Positions 56,380-64,000 of a DNA stretch of 64,000 bases are shown one piece after another. The stretch's first letter is position 1, and the number at the start of each line of letters is the position of its first letter. A program made the translations under genes and the position numbers. The DNA comes from Variovorax jilinensis. GTDB lineage: Bacteria > Pseudomonadota > Gammaproteobacteria > Burkholderiales > Burkholderiaceae_C. The DNA lies in the NCBI RefSeq assembly GCF_030316885.1, contig NZ_JASZYQ010000001.1, positions 558,001 to 622,000 on the forward strand, given 5' to 3'. The notes below the pieces were generated by a model. It was not told the DNA's origin, ran no database searches, and saw only the letters and a list, made by a program, of their open reading frames with translations.

Positions 56380-56709
56380 ATGACCGACCCCGAGTACATG
56401 GACCGCGCCGAGGCCGCCCTGGCCGCGATCGAACGCGGCTGCGACCGCCTCAACGACGCCACCGACGTCGACCTCGACAACCAGCGGGTCGGCGGCATGA
56501 TCACGATCAGCTTCGCGAACGGCAGCCAACTGATCGTGAACCTGCAGAAGCCGCTGCAGGAGATCTGGCTCGCCGCACGCTCGGGTGGCTACCACTACCG
56601 CCACGACGGCAGGGCCTGGGTCGACACCAAGACCGGCGAGGAGTTCTTCGCCAATCTCTCGCGCGAGGCCACCGCCCAGGGTGGCCAGCCGCTGGTCTTC
56701 AGTTCCTGA
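56380..56709 (+). CDS. cyaY: Frataxin-like iron donor CyaY
   Basis: Acidic iron-binding protein that regulates iron-sulfur cluster assembly through IscS. The product is 109 residues. The acidic first helix ([33 protein letters not shown]), the strand [27 protein letters not shown], and the C-terminal [12 protein letters not shown] are typical. It starts 13 bases from the divergent lptM start, so its promoter must lie inside lptM; TAGAAT at 56344-56349 is a candidate -10. It overlaps the 3' end of mrcA by 11 bases. Confidence 0.94.
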   Translation: MTDPEYMDRAEAALAAIERGCDRLNDATDVDLDNQRVGGMITISFANGSQLIVNLQKPLQEIWLAARSGGYHYRHDGRAWVDTKTGEEFFANLSREATAQGGQPLVFSS

Positions 56710-59104
56710 ACAGATCGAGGATGCGGCTGCGTTCCTCGACCGGTGCCGGGGCGCTGATCGGCGGCGCGGCCACGGCTTCCGCCGGCACCGGCGGGCCGCT
56801 GTCCACCCCGAGGCTGGCGACGCCGCGGCCCGGTGCGTAGTCGTCGTAGTACCACTCGCCGCCGACGTTGACCACGCCCGGCGGAGCGGGCACCTCGGCC
56901 ACCGGCACGCCCTTGATGGCCGTCTCCATGAAGTTGATCCAGATCGGCAGGCTCAGTCCGCCGCCGGTCTCGCGGTCGCCGAGCTTGCGCGGCGTGTCGT
57001 AGCCCATCCACGCGACTGCCGCCATCGTCGGCTGGAAGCCGGCGAACCAGGCGTCCAGCGAATCGTTGGTGGTGCCGGTCTTGCCGTAGATGTCGGTGCG
57101 CTTGAGGGTCGCCTGCGCCTTGGCGGCCGTGCCGCCGCTGGCCACCGACTGCAGCAGGCTGGCCATCATGAAGGCGTTGCGCTGCGGCACCGCCCGCAAT
57201 GTCTCGTTGAGCAGCGGCGGCTGCTTGTCGACCAGGACCTTGTCCTTGTGGTCGGTCACGCGCGTCACGAGATAGGGATTCACGCGGTAGCCGCCGTTGG
57301 CGAACACGGAATAGGCGGTGGCCATCTGCATCGGCGTCACCGAGCCGGCACCGAGCGCCATCGGCAGGTAGGCCGGGTGCTTCTCGCGCTCGAAGCCGAA
57401 GTTGGTCACCCAGTCCTGGGCATAGCGGGTGCCGATCGACTGCAGGATCCGGATCGAGACCATGTTCTTCGACCGCATGAGCGCGCGTCGCATCGACATC
57501 GGGCCCTCGAAGGTGCCGTCGTAGTTCTTGGGCTCCCAGGGCTGGCCGCCCGTGGTGCCGGCATCGAAGAACAGCGGTGCGTCGTTGATCACGGTGCTCG
57601 GCGTGAAGCCCTTCTCGAGCGCCGCCGAGTAGATGAAGGGCTTGAAGCTCGAGCCCGGCTGGCGCCAGGCCTGCGTCACGTGATTGAACTTGTTCTTGTC
57701 GAAATCGAAGCCGCCGACCATGGCCTTGATCGCGCCGTCGCGCGGATCCATGGCGACGAAGGCGCCTTCGACCTCGGGCAGCTGCGTGATCTCCCAGGCG
57801 CCCTTGGGCGTCTTGACCACCCGGATCACCGCGCCGCGGCGGATCCGGATGTTGGGCGGCGCCTTGTCGGAAAGGCCCGATTGCGCCGGCTTCAGGCCCT
57901 CGCCGGTGATCTGCACCGCGTCGCCGTTGCCGCGCACGGCCTGGATCTCCTTGGCGTTGGCCTTGAGCACGACGGCCGACATCACGTCGCCGTTGTCGGG
58001 ATGCTCGGCCAGCGCGTCGTCGACCGCCTCGTCGAGCGCCGCCGCATCGGTGGGCAGGTCGACGAACTTCTCGGGGCCGCGGTAGATCTGGCGGCGCTCG
58101 TAGTCCATGATGCCCTTGCGCAGCGCCCTGTACGCCGCGGCCTGGTCGGCCGCCACCAGCGTGGTGTAGACCTTGAGTCCGCGCGTGTAGGTGCTGTCGC
58201 CGTACTGCGCATACATCAGCTGGCGCACGGTCTCGGCCACGTATTCGGCATGCAGCCGGGTCGGGTCGGCGGCGTCGCGCAGGTGCAGTTCTTCCTTGCG
58301 TGCCGCGCTCGCCTGCTCGGCGCTGATGAAGCCCGCTTCCTGCATGCGGTCGATGACGTACAGCTGGCGCCCGCGCGCGCGCGCCGGGTTGTTGACCGGG
58401 TTGTTGGCGCCCGGCGCCTTGGGCAGGCCGGCCAGCATCGCCGCCTGCGCGATCGTGATCTCCGACAGCGGCTTGCCGAAGTACGCATCGGATGCAGCCG
58501 CAAACCCGTAGGCCCGGTTGCCGAGATAGATCTGGTTCAGGTAGATCTCGAAGATCTGGTCCTTGCTCAGCAGGTGCTCGAGCTTGAAGGTCAGCAGCAC
58601 TTCGTAGATCTTGCGCGTGAGCGTCTTCTCCGAGCTCAGGTAGACGTTGCGCGCCACCTGCATCGTGATGGTCGAGGCGCCCTGGCTCTTGGCCCGATTC
58701 ATGTTGGCAAGGCCGGCGCGCAGCATGCCCTTGTAGTCGACGCCGCCATGGTCGTAGAAGCGCGCGTCCTCGGCTGCGAGCACGGCATCCTTCATCACCT
58801 TCGGAATGGTCGCGATCGGCGTCAGGTTGCGGCGCTCCTCGCCGAACTCGCCGATCAGGATGCCTTCTGCCGAGAAGACGCGCAGCGGCAGCTTGGGCCG
58901 ATAGTCGGACAGCTCCGAGATGTCGGGCAGGTTCGGATACGCCACCGCGAGCGCCACCGCGATCAGGCAGGCGATGGCCACGGCGCCTGCGACCACCAGG
59001 CCCAGGCTCCAGAAAATGATCCGCAGCAACCATGTCAGCCAGGCGGAGCGCTTCTTGGGAACGGGAGCCTTTGCAGGCCCTTTGGGTCGAGAGGTTTCGG
59101 GCAT
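56699..59104 (-). CDS. mrcA: Penicillin-binding protein 1A (bifunctional)
   Basis: Makes and cross-links peptidoglycan glycan strands. The product is 801 residues. An N-terminal cytoplasmic tail and transmembrane helix (about 21-55) precede the glycosyltransferase domain with catalytic Glu112 in [13 protein letters not shown]. The transpeptidase motifs are SxxK at Ser485-Lys488, SKN at 545-547 and KTGTT at 675-679. All are intact. A perfect TATAAT (59133-59128, minus) lies 23 bases before the ATG. It is divergent from pilM, a common arrangement. Confidence 0.96.
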   Translation of the reverse strand: MPETSRPKGPAKAPVPKKRSAWLTWLLRIIFWSLGLVVAGAVAIACLIAVALAVAYPNLPDISELSDYRPKLPLRVFSAEGILIGEFGEERRNLTPIATIPKVMKDAVLAAEDARFYDHGGVDYKGMLRAGLANMNRAKSQGASTITMQVARNVYLSSEKTLTRKIYEVLLTFKLEHLLSKDQIFEIYLNQIYLGNRAYGFAAASDAYFGKPLSEITIAQAAMLAGLPKAPGANNPVNNPARARGRQLYVIDRMQEAGFISAEQASAARKEELHLRDAADPTRLHAEYVAETVRQLMYAQYGDSTYTRGLKVYTTLVAADQAAAYRALRKGIMDYERRQIYRGPEKFVDLPTDAAALDEAVDDALAEHPDNGDVMSAVVLKANAKEIQAVRGNGDAVQITGEGLKPAQSGLSDKAPPNIRIRRGAVIRVVKTPKGAWEITQLPEVEGAFVAMDPRDGAIKAMVGGFDFDKNKFNHVTQAWRQPGSSFKPFIYSAALEKGFTPSTVINDAPLFFDAGTTGGQPWEPKNYDGTFEGPMSMRRALMRSKNMVSIRILQSIGTRYAQDWVTNFGFEREKHPAYLPMALGAGSVTPMQMATAYSVFANGGYRVNPYLVTRVTDHKDKVLVDKQPPLLNETLRAVPQRNAFMMASLLQSVASGGTAAKAQATLKRTDIYGKTGTTNDSLDAWFAGFQPTMAAVAWMGYDTPRKLGDRETGGGLSLPIWINFMETAIKGVPVAEVPAPPGVVNVGGEWYYDDYAPGRGVASLGVDSGPPVPAEAVAAPPISAPAPVEERSRILDLFRN

Positions 59105-59127
59105 GGAGGCTGTGGGAGTCTGTCCGC

Positions 59128-59133
59128 ATTATA
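59128..59133 (-). promoter_or_regulatory. -10 element of mrcA
   Basis: A perfect TATAAT on the minus strand 23 bases from the mrcA ATG, in an AT-rich pocket of GC-rich DNA. The -35 at 17 bp (GGCTGG) is poor. Confidence 0.5.
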
Positions 59134-59332
59134 AAAACGCCCCGCACGCCCCAGCCCGCTTGGTATCAGTTAGGACCCAAGTACTCGTATTTGTGACGGA
59201 AGTTGCAGTTCCAAACGGTTACGTCGACTTTTGACAACGAATGCTCACTCCGCGTGGATTCGCCACTTGGACGCCATTGCGGCTGCTGCTAGCATGCAAC
59301 CACACGCAATTATTTCCAATCGTTACAAACGG

Positions 59333-60424
59333 ATGGGATCGAACTTGACTGCTTTCGGATCGTTGTTTCGCCGCCAGCCTGCGCCTCTGCTCGGGCTGGA
59401 CGTCAGTTCCTCCAGCGTGAAGCTGGTCGAGCTGGGCCGTGACGCGAGCGGCAAGTTGGTGCTCGAGCGCTGTGCGATCGAGCCGCTGGAACGCGGCTGG
59501 ATCACGGACGGCAACGTCGAGAAGTTCGACGAGGTCGCCGAGGCCGTGCGCCGGGTGGTGCGCAAGAGCGGCACCCGCACCAAGAACGTCGCTCTGGCCT
59601 TGCCGCCTTCGGCCGTGATCACCAAGAAGATCATCCTGCCCGGCGGCCTGAGCGAGCAGGAACTCGAGATCCAGGTGGAATCCGAGGCCAACCAGTACAT
59701 CCCGTTCTCGCTCGACGAAGTGAGCCTCGACTTCTGCGTCATGGGGCAGAGCGCCAATTCAGCCGGCGACGTCGAAGTGCTGATCGCCGCATCGCGCAAG
59801 GAAAAGGTCCAGGACCGCCAGGGCCTGGCCGAGGCGTCGGGGCTCAAGGCCGTGATCCTCGATGTCGAGTCCTATGCGTCCCGTCTTGCCACTGCGCGCC
59901 TGATCGAGCAGCTGCCGGGCCGCGGCGAGGACGCCGTGGTCGCCCTGTTCGAAGTCGGCGCCTTCACGACCAGCATGCAGGTGCTGCGCAACCAGGAAGT
60001 GCTGTACGACCGCGACCAGGCCTTCGGCGGCGCCCAGCTGACGCAGCTCATCGTGCGCCAGTACGGTTTCTCGGCCGAAGAGGCCGAGGCCAAGAAGCGC
60101 AGCGGCGAACTGCCCGAAGACTACGCCGCGGGCGTCCTCAAGCCCTTCGTGGCCAGCATCGCCCAGGAAATTGCACGGGCGCTCCAGTTCTTCTTCACGA
60201 GCACGCCGCACAACCGGGTCGACTACGTCCTGCTGGCCGGTGGCTCGGCGGCGTTGCCGGGGCTCACGAGCGCTGTCACCCGTCAGACCTCCTTTGCCTG
60301 CTCGCTCGTGAATCCCTTCGACGGCATGGAAATCGGCAGCGGCATCCGGGAGAAGAAGGTGCGACGCGAAGCGCCGTCCTATCTGACTTCCTGCGGCCTC
60401 GCGATGCGGAGGTTCCTGCAGTGA
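59333..60424 (+). CDS. pilM: Type IV pilus assembly protein PilM
   Basis: Actin-like cytoplasmic protein that anchors the alignment complex by binding PilN. The product is 363 residues from the ATG at 59333; longer in-frame starts to 59231 exist but lack support. It has the phosphate loop LGLDVSSSSVKLVEL (about 19-33), the second loop EVGAFTTSMQV, and the VLLAGGSAALPGL motif (about 302-314), as in the family. The 228 bp before it contain TTGACA (59231-59236) with no good -10. The stop overlaps pilN as GTGA. Confidence 0.94.
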   Translation: MGSNLTAFGSLFRRQPAPLLGLDVSSSSVKLVELGRDASGKLVLERCAIEPLERGWITDGNVEKFDEVAEAVRRVVRKSGTRTKNVALALPPSAVITKKIILPGGLSEQELEIQVESEANQYIPFSLDEVSLDFCVMGQSANSAGDVEVLIAASRKEKVQDRQGLAEASGLKAVILDVESYASRLATARLIEQLPGRGEDAVVALFEVGAFTTSMQVLRNQEVLYDRDQAFGGAQLTQLIVRQYGFSAEEAEAKKRSGELPEDYAAGVLKPFVASIAQEIARALQFFFTSTPHNRVDYVLLAGGSAALPGLTSAVTRQTSFACSLVNPFDGMEIGSGIREKKVRREAPSYLTSCGLAMRRFLQ

Positions 60425-61056
60425 TCCTCATCAATCTGCTCCCTCACCGGGAGGCTGCGCGCAAGCGCCGGCGCGAGACCTTCTACGCCACGCTGGGCTT
60501 CTCGGCCGTCATCGGTGCGCTGATCGCGGGTGGCGCCTTCCTGTGGTTCCAGGCCCAGATCTCGGGCCAGCAGTCGAAAAACACGCTGCTCAAGACCGAA
60601 ATCACCAAGCTCGAGGTCGAGATCAAGGAGATCTCCACGCTGCAGGCCGAGATCGCGGCCCTGCGCGCGCGCCAGCAGGCGGTCGAAGACCTGCAGGGCG
60701 ACCGCAACCTGCCGGTGCACCTGCTCAACGAGCTGGTGCGCCAGCTGCCCGACGGCGTCTACATCACGAGCATGAAGCAGGACAACCAGACCGTCACGCT
60801 GCAGGGCATGGCGCAGTCGAACGAGCGTGTCTCCGAACTGCTGCGCAACCTCGGCAACAGCAGCCCGTGGCTGGTCAAGCCCGAGCTGATCGAGATCACC
60901 TCGTCGACCGTCAACCTCAGCCCGCGCGACCAGCGCCGGGTTGCCAACTTCAAGATGCGCATCGGCCTCAAGCGGCCAACGGACGCACAGAAACCAGCTG
61001 CCGGCGCTGCCGGTGCCAAGCCCGCTGCGGCTGCCGCAGCCAAGGCGAAGGGGTAA
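60421..61056 (+). CDS. pilN: Type IV pilus assembly protein PilN
   Basis: Bitopic inner-membrane protein of the alignment subcomplex. The product is 211 residues, starting with GTG. The INLLPHREAARKRRRE N-terminus is the PilM-binding motif, followed by one transmembrane helix (about 24-44), a coiled-coil (about 50-90) and a periplasmic ferredoxin-like domain. The C-terminal tail is alanine/lysine-rich (KPAAGAAGAKPAAAAAAKAKG). It is followed by pilO after 6 bases. Confidence 0.94.
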   Translation: MILINLLPHREAARKRRRETFYATLGFSAVIGALIAGGAFLWFQAQISGQQSKNTLLKTEITKLEVEIKEISTLQAEIAALRARQQAVEDLQGDRNLPVHLLNELVRQLPDGVYITSMKQDNQTVTLQGMAQSNERVSELLRNLGNSSPWLVKPELIEITSSTVNLSPRDQRRVANFKMRIGLKRPTDAQKPAAGAAGAKPAAAAAAKAKG

Positions 61057-61062
61057 GCGCGC

Positions 61063-61740
61063 ATGGCCAAGAAACGCCCCGCCCGAAGCTTCGACCTGGC
61101 GCTGTCCATGCGCCGGCTCACGCAGCAGTTCCAGGGACTGAACCCCAACGACCCGTCGATGTGGCCGCCGGTGCCACGCTATGCGCTGTGCGTCGCGGTG
61201 GCGGTGGCGGTGCTGGCTGCCCTCTGGTTCGTCTGGCTCACCAACTCGAACGACGAACTCGAGGCTGAGCGCGCCAAGGAAGTCGTGCTGCGCGCCGACT
61301 TCCAGAAGAAGGTCGCGCAGGCCGCCAACCTCGATCTGCTCAAGAAGCAGCGCGAGCAGGTCCAGCAGTACGTCACCTTGCTCGAGAAGCAACTGCCCAG
61401 CAAGGCCGAGATGGATGCCCTGCTGTCCGACATCAACCAGGCAGGCCTCGGCCGCAGCCTGCAGTTCGAGCTGTTCCGCCCCGGTCAGGTCTCGGTGAAG
61501 GACTACTACGCCGAGCTGCCGATCGCCGTGCGCGTCACCGGTCGCTATCACGACATGGGCTCGTTCGCCGCCGACATCGCGAACCTGTCGCGCATCGTGA
61601 CGCTGAACAATCTGTCGGTCTCGCCCAACAAGGACGGCACCCTGGTCATGGATGCCACCGCGCGCACCTACCGCTACCTCGACGAGGAAGAGCAGGCCGC
61701 GCAGAAGCGCGCCGCAGCTCCGGGAGCGAAGAAGAAATGA
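61063..61740 (+). CDS. pilO: Type IV pilus assembly protein PilO
   Basis: Partner of PilN in the alignment complex. The product is 225 residues with one transmembrane helix (about 41-58), a coiled-coil, and a periplasmic domain with the QAGLGRSLQFELFRPG and YYAELPIAVRVTGRYHDMGSFAADIANLSRIVTL motifs typical of PilO. The stop overlaps pilP as ATGA. Confidence 0.94.
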   Translation: MAKKRPARSFDLALSMRRLTQQFQGLNPNDPSMWPPVPRYALCVAVAVAVLAALWFVWLTNSNDELEAERAKEVVLRADFQKKVAQAANLDLLKKQREQVQQYVTLLEKQLPSKAEMDALLSDINQAGLGRSLQFELFRPGQVSVKDYYAELPIAVRVTGRYHDMGSFAADIANLSRIVTLNNLSVSPNKDGTLVMDATARTYRYLDEEEQAAQKRAAAPGAKKK

Positions 61741-62276
61741 GAACGCTGCGCCTCCTCTGGCTCGCCCTCGGCGCGCTCGCACTTTCCGGCTGCTTCAACT
61801 CCGAGCAGCAGGACCTCCAGCGCTGGATGGCCGATCAGCGGGCCCAGGTCAAGCCCACGGTGCCGCCGATCAGCGAGCCGAAAAAATTCACGCCCCAGGC
61901 TTACACCGAAGCGGCGGCCTTCGACCCGTTCAACATGCAGAAGCTGACCCAGGCGCTGCGCCGCGACTCGGCACAGCCGAGCACGTCGGGCCTGATCGCG
62001 CCGGAACTCGCTCGCCGCAAGGAGGCGCTCGAGTCTTTCCCGCTCGACTCCATGGCGATGGTCGGCAGCCTGAGCCGCAATGGCCAGCCGGTCGCGCTGA
62101 TCAGCGTCGACAAGCTCCTCTATCAGGTGCGGGTGGGCAACTACCTCGGACTCAATTACGGGCGAATCACCCGTATCGGCGAAACCGAACTCGGCTTGCG
62201 TGAAATCGTGCAGGACGCCGCCGGTGAATGGATCGAACGCGTGGCGACGCTGCAGTTGCAAGAGAAGGCGAAATGA
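61737..62276 (+). CDS. pilP: Type IV pilus lipoprotein PilP
   Basis: Inner-membrane lipoprotein that links PilNO to the secretin PilQ. The product is 179 residues with a lipoprotein signal (ALALSGCFNSEQ, lipidation at Cys19), a disordered linker, and the C-terminal beta-domain with LDSMAMVGSLSRNGQPVALISVD and YQVRVGNYLGLNYGRI, the PilQ-binding HR-like fold. The stop overlaps pilQ as ATGA. Confidence 0.95.
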   Translation: MRTLRLLWLALGALALSGCFNSEQQDLQRWMADQRAQVKPTVPPISEPKKFTPQAYTEAAAFDPFNMQKLTQALRRDSAQPSTSGLIAPELARRKEALESFPLDSMAMVGSLSRNGQPVALISVDKLLYQVRVGNYLGLNYGRITRIGETELGLREIVQDAAGEWIERVATLQLQEKAK

Positions 62277-64000
62277 ACCAACTAAATTCCAAGCTCGCGC
62301 AGTGGCTGCGCCTGACCGGTGCGGCTGTCATCGCGTTCAGCGCGGCGGCGGTGGTGCACGCGCAGAACGCGATCGAGTCGGTCACGAGCTCGATGCAGTC
62401 GGGCGCCGAAGTGGTCCGCATCGACTTCAGCCAGCCGCTCGCGGCAGCGCCTGCCGGCTTCGCGATCCAGTCGCCGGCGCGTGTCGCACTCGACTTCCCC
62501 GGCGTCACCAACGCCATCGGCCGCTCCGCCATCGAGGTCAACCAGGGCAACCTGCGTTCGGTCAACGTGGTGCAGGCCGGCGAACGCACGCGCCTCGTGC
62601 TCAATCTCAAGCAGGCCACCGCCTACCGCACCGAGGTGCAGGGCAAGTCTCTGCTGGTCTCGCTCGAGCCGGTGGTCGGCGCGGCGCAAGTCACCTCGAC
62701 GCCCGCTGCCTTCGCCGAGAACCGCAACCGCGACACGCTGCCCCTGCGTGACGTCGACTTCCGTCTCGGCAGCGACAACACCGGCCGCGTGATCGTCGAC
62801 CTGGCCAACAACCAGACCGGCGTCGACATCCGCCAGCAGGGCAAGAACCTGGTGGTCGAATTCACCAAGTCGACCCTGCCCGAGGGCCTGCGCCGCCGCC
62901 TCGACGTCTCCGACTTCGGCACGCCCGTGCAACTCGTGACCACCCAGCAGGTGGGCGACCGCGTGCGCATGGTGATCGAGCCGCGCGGCGAATGGGAGCA
63001 CAGCGCCTACCAGAGCGAGAACCAGTTCGTGGTCGAGGTTCGTCCTCGCAAGATCGATCCGACCAAGCTCACGCAGGGCATCGGCTACAACGGCGAGAAG
63101 CTGTCGCTGAACTTCCAGAACATCGAGGTGCGCTCGCTGCTGCAGGTGATCGCCGACTTCACGAACTTCAATATCGTGACCTCCGACTCGGTGGCCGGTT
63201 CGCTCACGCTGCGCCTCAAGGACGTGCCCTGGGACCAGGCGCTCGACATCATCCTGCAGGCCAAGAACCTCGGCATGCGCAAGAACGGCAGCGTGCTGTG
63301 GATCGCGCCCAAGGACGAGATCAACGCCAAGGAAAAGATGGAGTTCGAGGCCCAGGCCGCGATCCAGAACCTGGAGCCGCTGCGCACCCAGGCCTTCCAG
63401 CTCAACTACACCAAGGCGCTCGAAATCGCCCGCGGCCTGACCGGCACCGGCGTCCAGAGCGGTGGCGGCGGCGGCGGTGGCTCCACCACCCGTATCCTGA
63501 GCCCGCGCGGCAGCGTGATCGCCGAAGCGCGCACGAACCAGCTGTTCGTTTCTGACATCCCGTCGCGCCTGCTGCAGGTGGCGGAACTGATCCAGAAGCT
63601 CGACATCCCGGTGCGCCAGGTGCTGATTGAGGCCCGCATCGTCGAAGCCTCCGACACCTTCGGCAAATCGCTCGGCGTGAAGCTCGGCGGCGGTATCGCG
63701 GGCGGCTCGGTCGGCTCGGTCAACGGCAGCAACGTCTTTGGCAATGCCGGCGTGATGCCGATCGTGACCCCGGGTGTGAACGGCAATCCTTCGACCGCGA
63801 CGACGGTCTTCACGAACTCCAACTTCGTGAACCTGCCCTCCACCGGCGTTTCCGGCAACGGCAATGCGCCCGGCACCTTCGCGATCTCGCTGTTCAACTC
63901 CAGCTTCTCGCGCATGCTGAACCTCGAAATCTCCGCCCTCGAAGCCGATGGCAAGGGCAAGGTCGTGTCGAGTCCGCGTGTCGTGACTGCCGACCAGACC
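62273..64000 (+). CDS. pilQ: Type IV pilus secretin PilQ (cut by window end)
   Basis: Outer-membrane secretin ring through which the pilus passes. The first 576 residues are in the window. They comprise a signal peptide (about 1-30), two AMIN domains (about 35-240) that bind peptidoglycan, the N0 domain with ISLNF-type QNIEVRSLLQVIADFTNFNIVTSDSV (about 283-308), the N1 region with a glycine-rich linker (QSGGGGGGGSTT), and the start of the secretin core with VRQVLIEARIVEAS. It shows no frameshift or stop. The C-terminal beta-domain lies past the window. Confidence 0.95.
   Translation, partial: MNQLNSKLAQWLRLTGAAVIAFSAAAVVHAQNAIESVTSSMQSGAEVVRIDFSQPLAAAPAGFAIQSPARVALDFPGVTNAIGRSAIEVNQGNLRSVNVVQAGERTRLVLNLKQATAYRTEVQGKSLLVSLEPVVGAAQVTSTPAAFAENRNRDTLPLRDVDFRLGSDNTGRVIVDLANNQTGVDIRQQGKNLVVEFTKSTLPEGLRRRLDVSDFGTPVQLVTTQQVGDRVRMVIEPRGEWEHSAYQSENQFVVEVRPRKIDPTKLTQGIGYNGEKLSLNFQNIEVRSLLQVIADFTNFNIVTSDSVAGSLTLRLKDVPWDQALDIILQAKNLGMRKNGSVLWIAPKDEINAKEKMEFEAQAAIQNLEPLRTQAFQLNYTKALEIARGLTGTGVQSGGGGGGGSTTRILSPRGSVIAEARTNQLFVSDIPSRLLQVAELIQKLDIPVRQVLIEARIVEASDTFGKSLGVKLGGGIAGGSVGSVNGSNVFGNAGVMPIVTPGVNGNPSTATTVFTNSNFVNLPSTGVSGNGNAPGTFAISLFNSSFSRMLNLEISALEADGKGKVVSSPRVVTADQT

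Noticed and set aside
56585..59134. An 849-codon open frame on the plus strand across mrcA
   Set aside because: It mirrors the real mrcA frame in high-GC DNA and shows low-complexity Arg/His/Ala composition with no recognisable motif. PBP1A on the other strand has every catalytic motif.

Overview
The window is a high-GC chromosomal segment of a betaproteobacterium, most likely a member of the Comamonadaceae (Variovorax/Acidovorax-like). I infer this from the gene set: a Porin_4-type outer-membrane porin, the betaproteobacterial Coq7 form, System II cytochrome c biogenesis (ResB/CcsA) beside cytochrome c4, metK next to paired LpxL-type acyltransferases, pilMNOPQ divergent from mrcA, and lysA-lptM divergent from cyaY. 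The content is core-genome-like. I see no prophage, IS element, CRISPR array, tRNA or rRNA. No stretch over 300 bases lacks a gene; the longest gaps are 7428-7691 and 59105-59332.

Layout. 1-4472: type II secretion pseudopilin operon gspG-H-I-J-K-L (minus strand, gspL cut by the window edge) with a short divergent gspC. 4501-8945: ilvA, a candidate small RNA or attenuator upstream of ilvA, an OsmC-like protein, coq7 and a major porin. 9110-15937: dipeptide/oligopeptide ABC importer (B, A, C, D, F) with an embedded M20 amidohydrolase. 15953-25816: zwf, a ferric-type ABC importer with a HAD phosphatase, a lipocalin, then tal-pgi. 25903-28500: a DUF805 protein and groESL with a CIRCE operator and a sigma-32-like promoter. 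28526-35287: a TetR-controlled uptake locus of unknown substrate (SsuABC-type transporter plus aldolase-family, epimerase-family and GNAT enzymes). 35402-39365: pgm, HAD and a phospholipase-D lipoprotein. 39503-43125: PepSY membrane protein, a small membrane protein and a PqqU/YncD-like TonB receptor behind a possible Fur box. 43153-48644: phosphoribosyltransferase, metK, two lipid A acyltransferases, an alpha/beta hydrolase and engB. 48716-54792: cytochrome c4, ccsBA and msrPQ. 54809-64000: lysA, lptM, cyaY, mrcA and the type IV pilus operon pilMNOPQ (pilQ cut by the window end).

How it fits together. Three envelope machines are represented: the type II secretion pseudopilus, the type IV pilus alignment/secretin complex and the periplasmic haem/Met-SO repair systems. 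Three ABC importers suggest a scavenging heterotroph. zwf, pgi, tal and pgm cover the glucose-6-phosphate node.

The most interesting items are two. The first is a roughly 90-nt candidate sRNA (6104-6193, minus) with its own promoter, a hairpin loop that displays an anti-Shine-Dalgarno C/U-rich motif, and a strong terminator. The second is the TetR locus at 28526-35026, where matching palindromes overlap three promoters. Gene starts were set by eye from family alignment memory, Shine-Dalgarno sites and overlaps. No database search was run.
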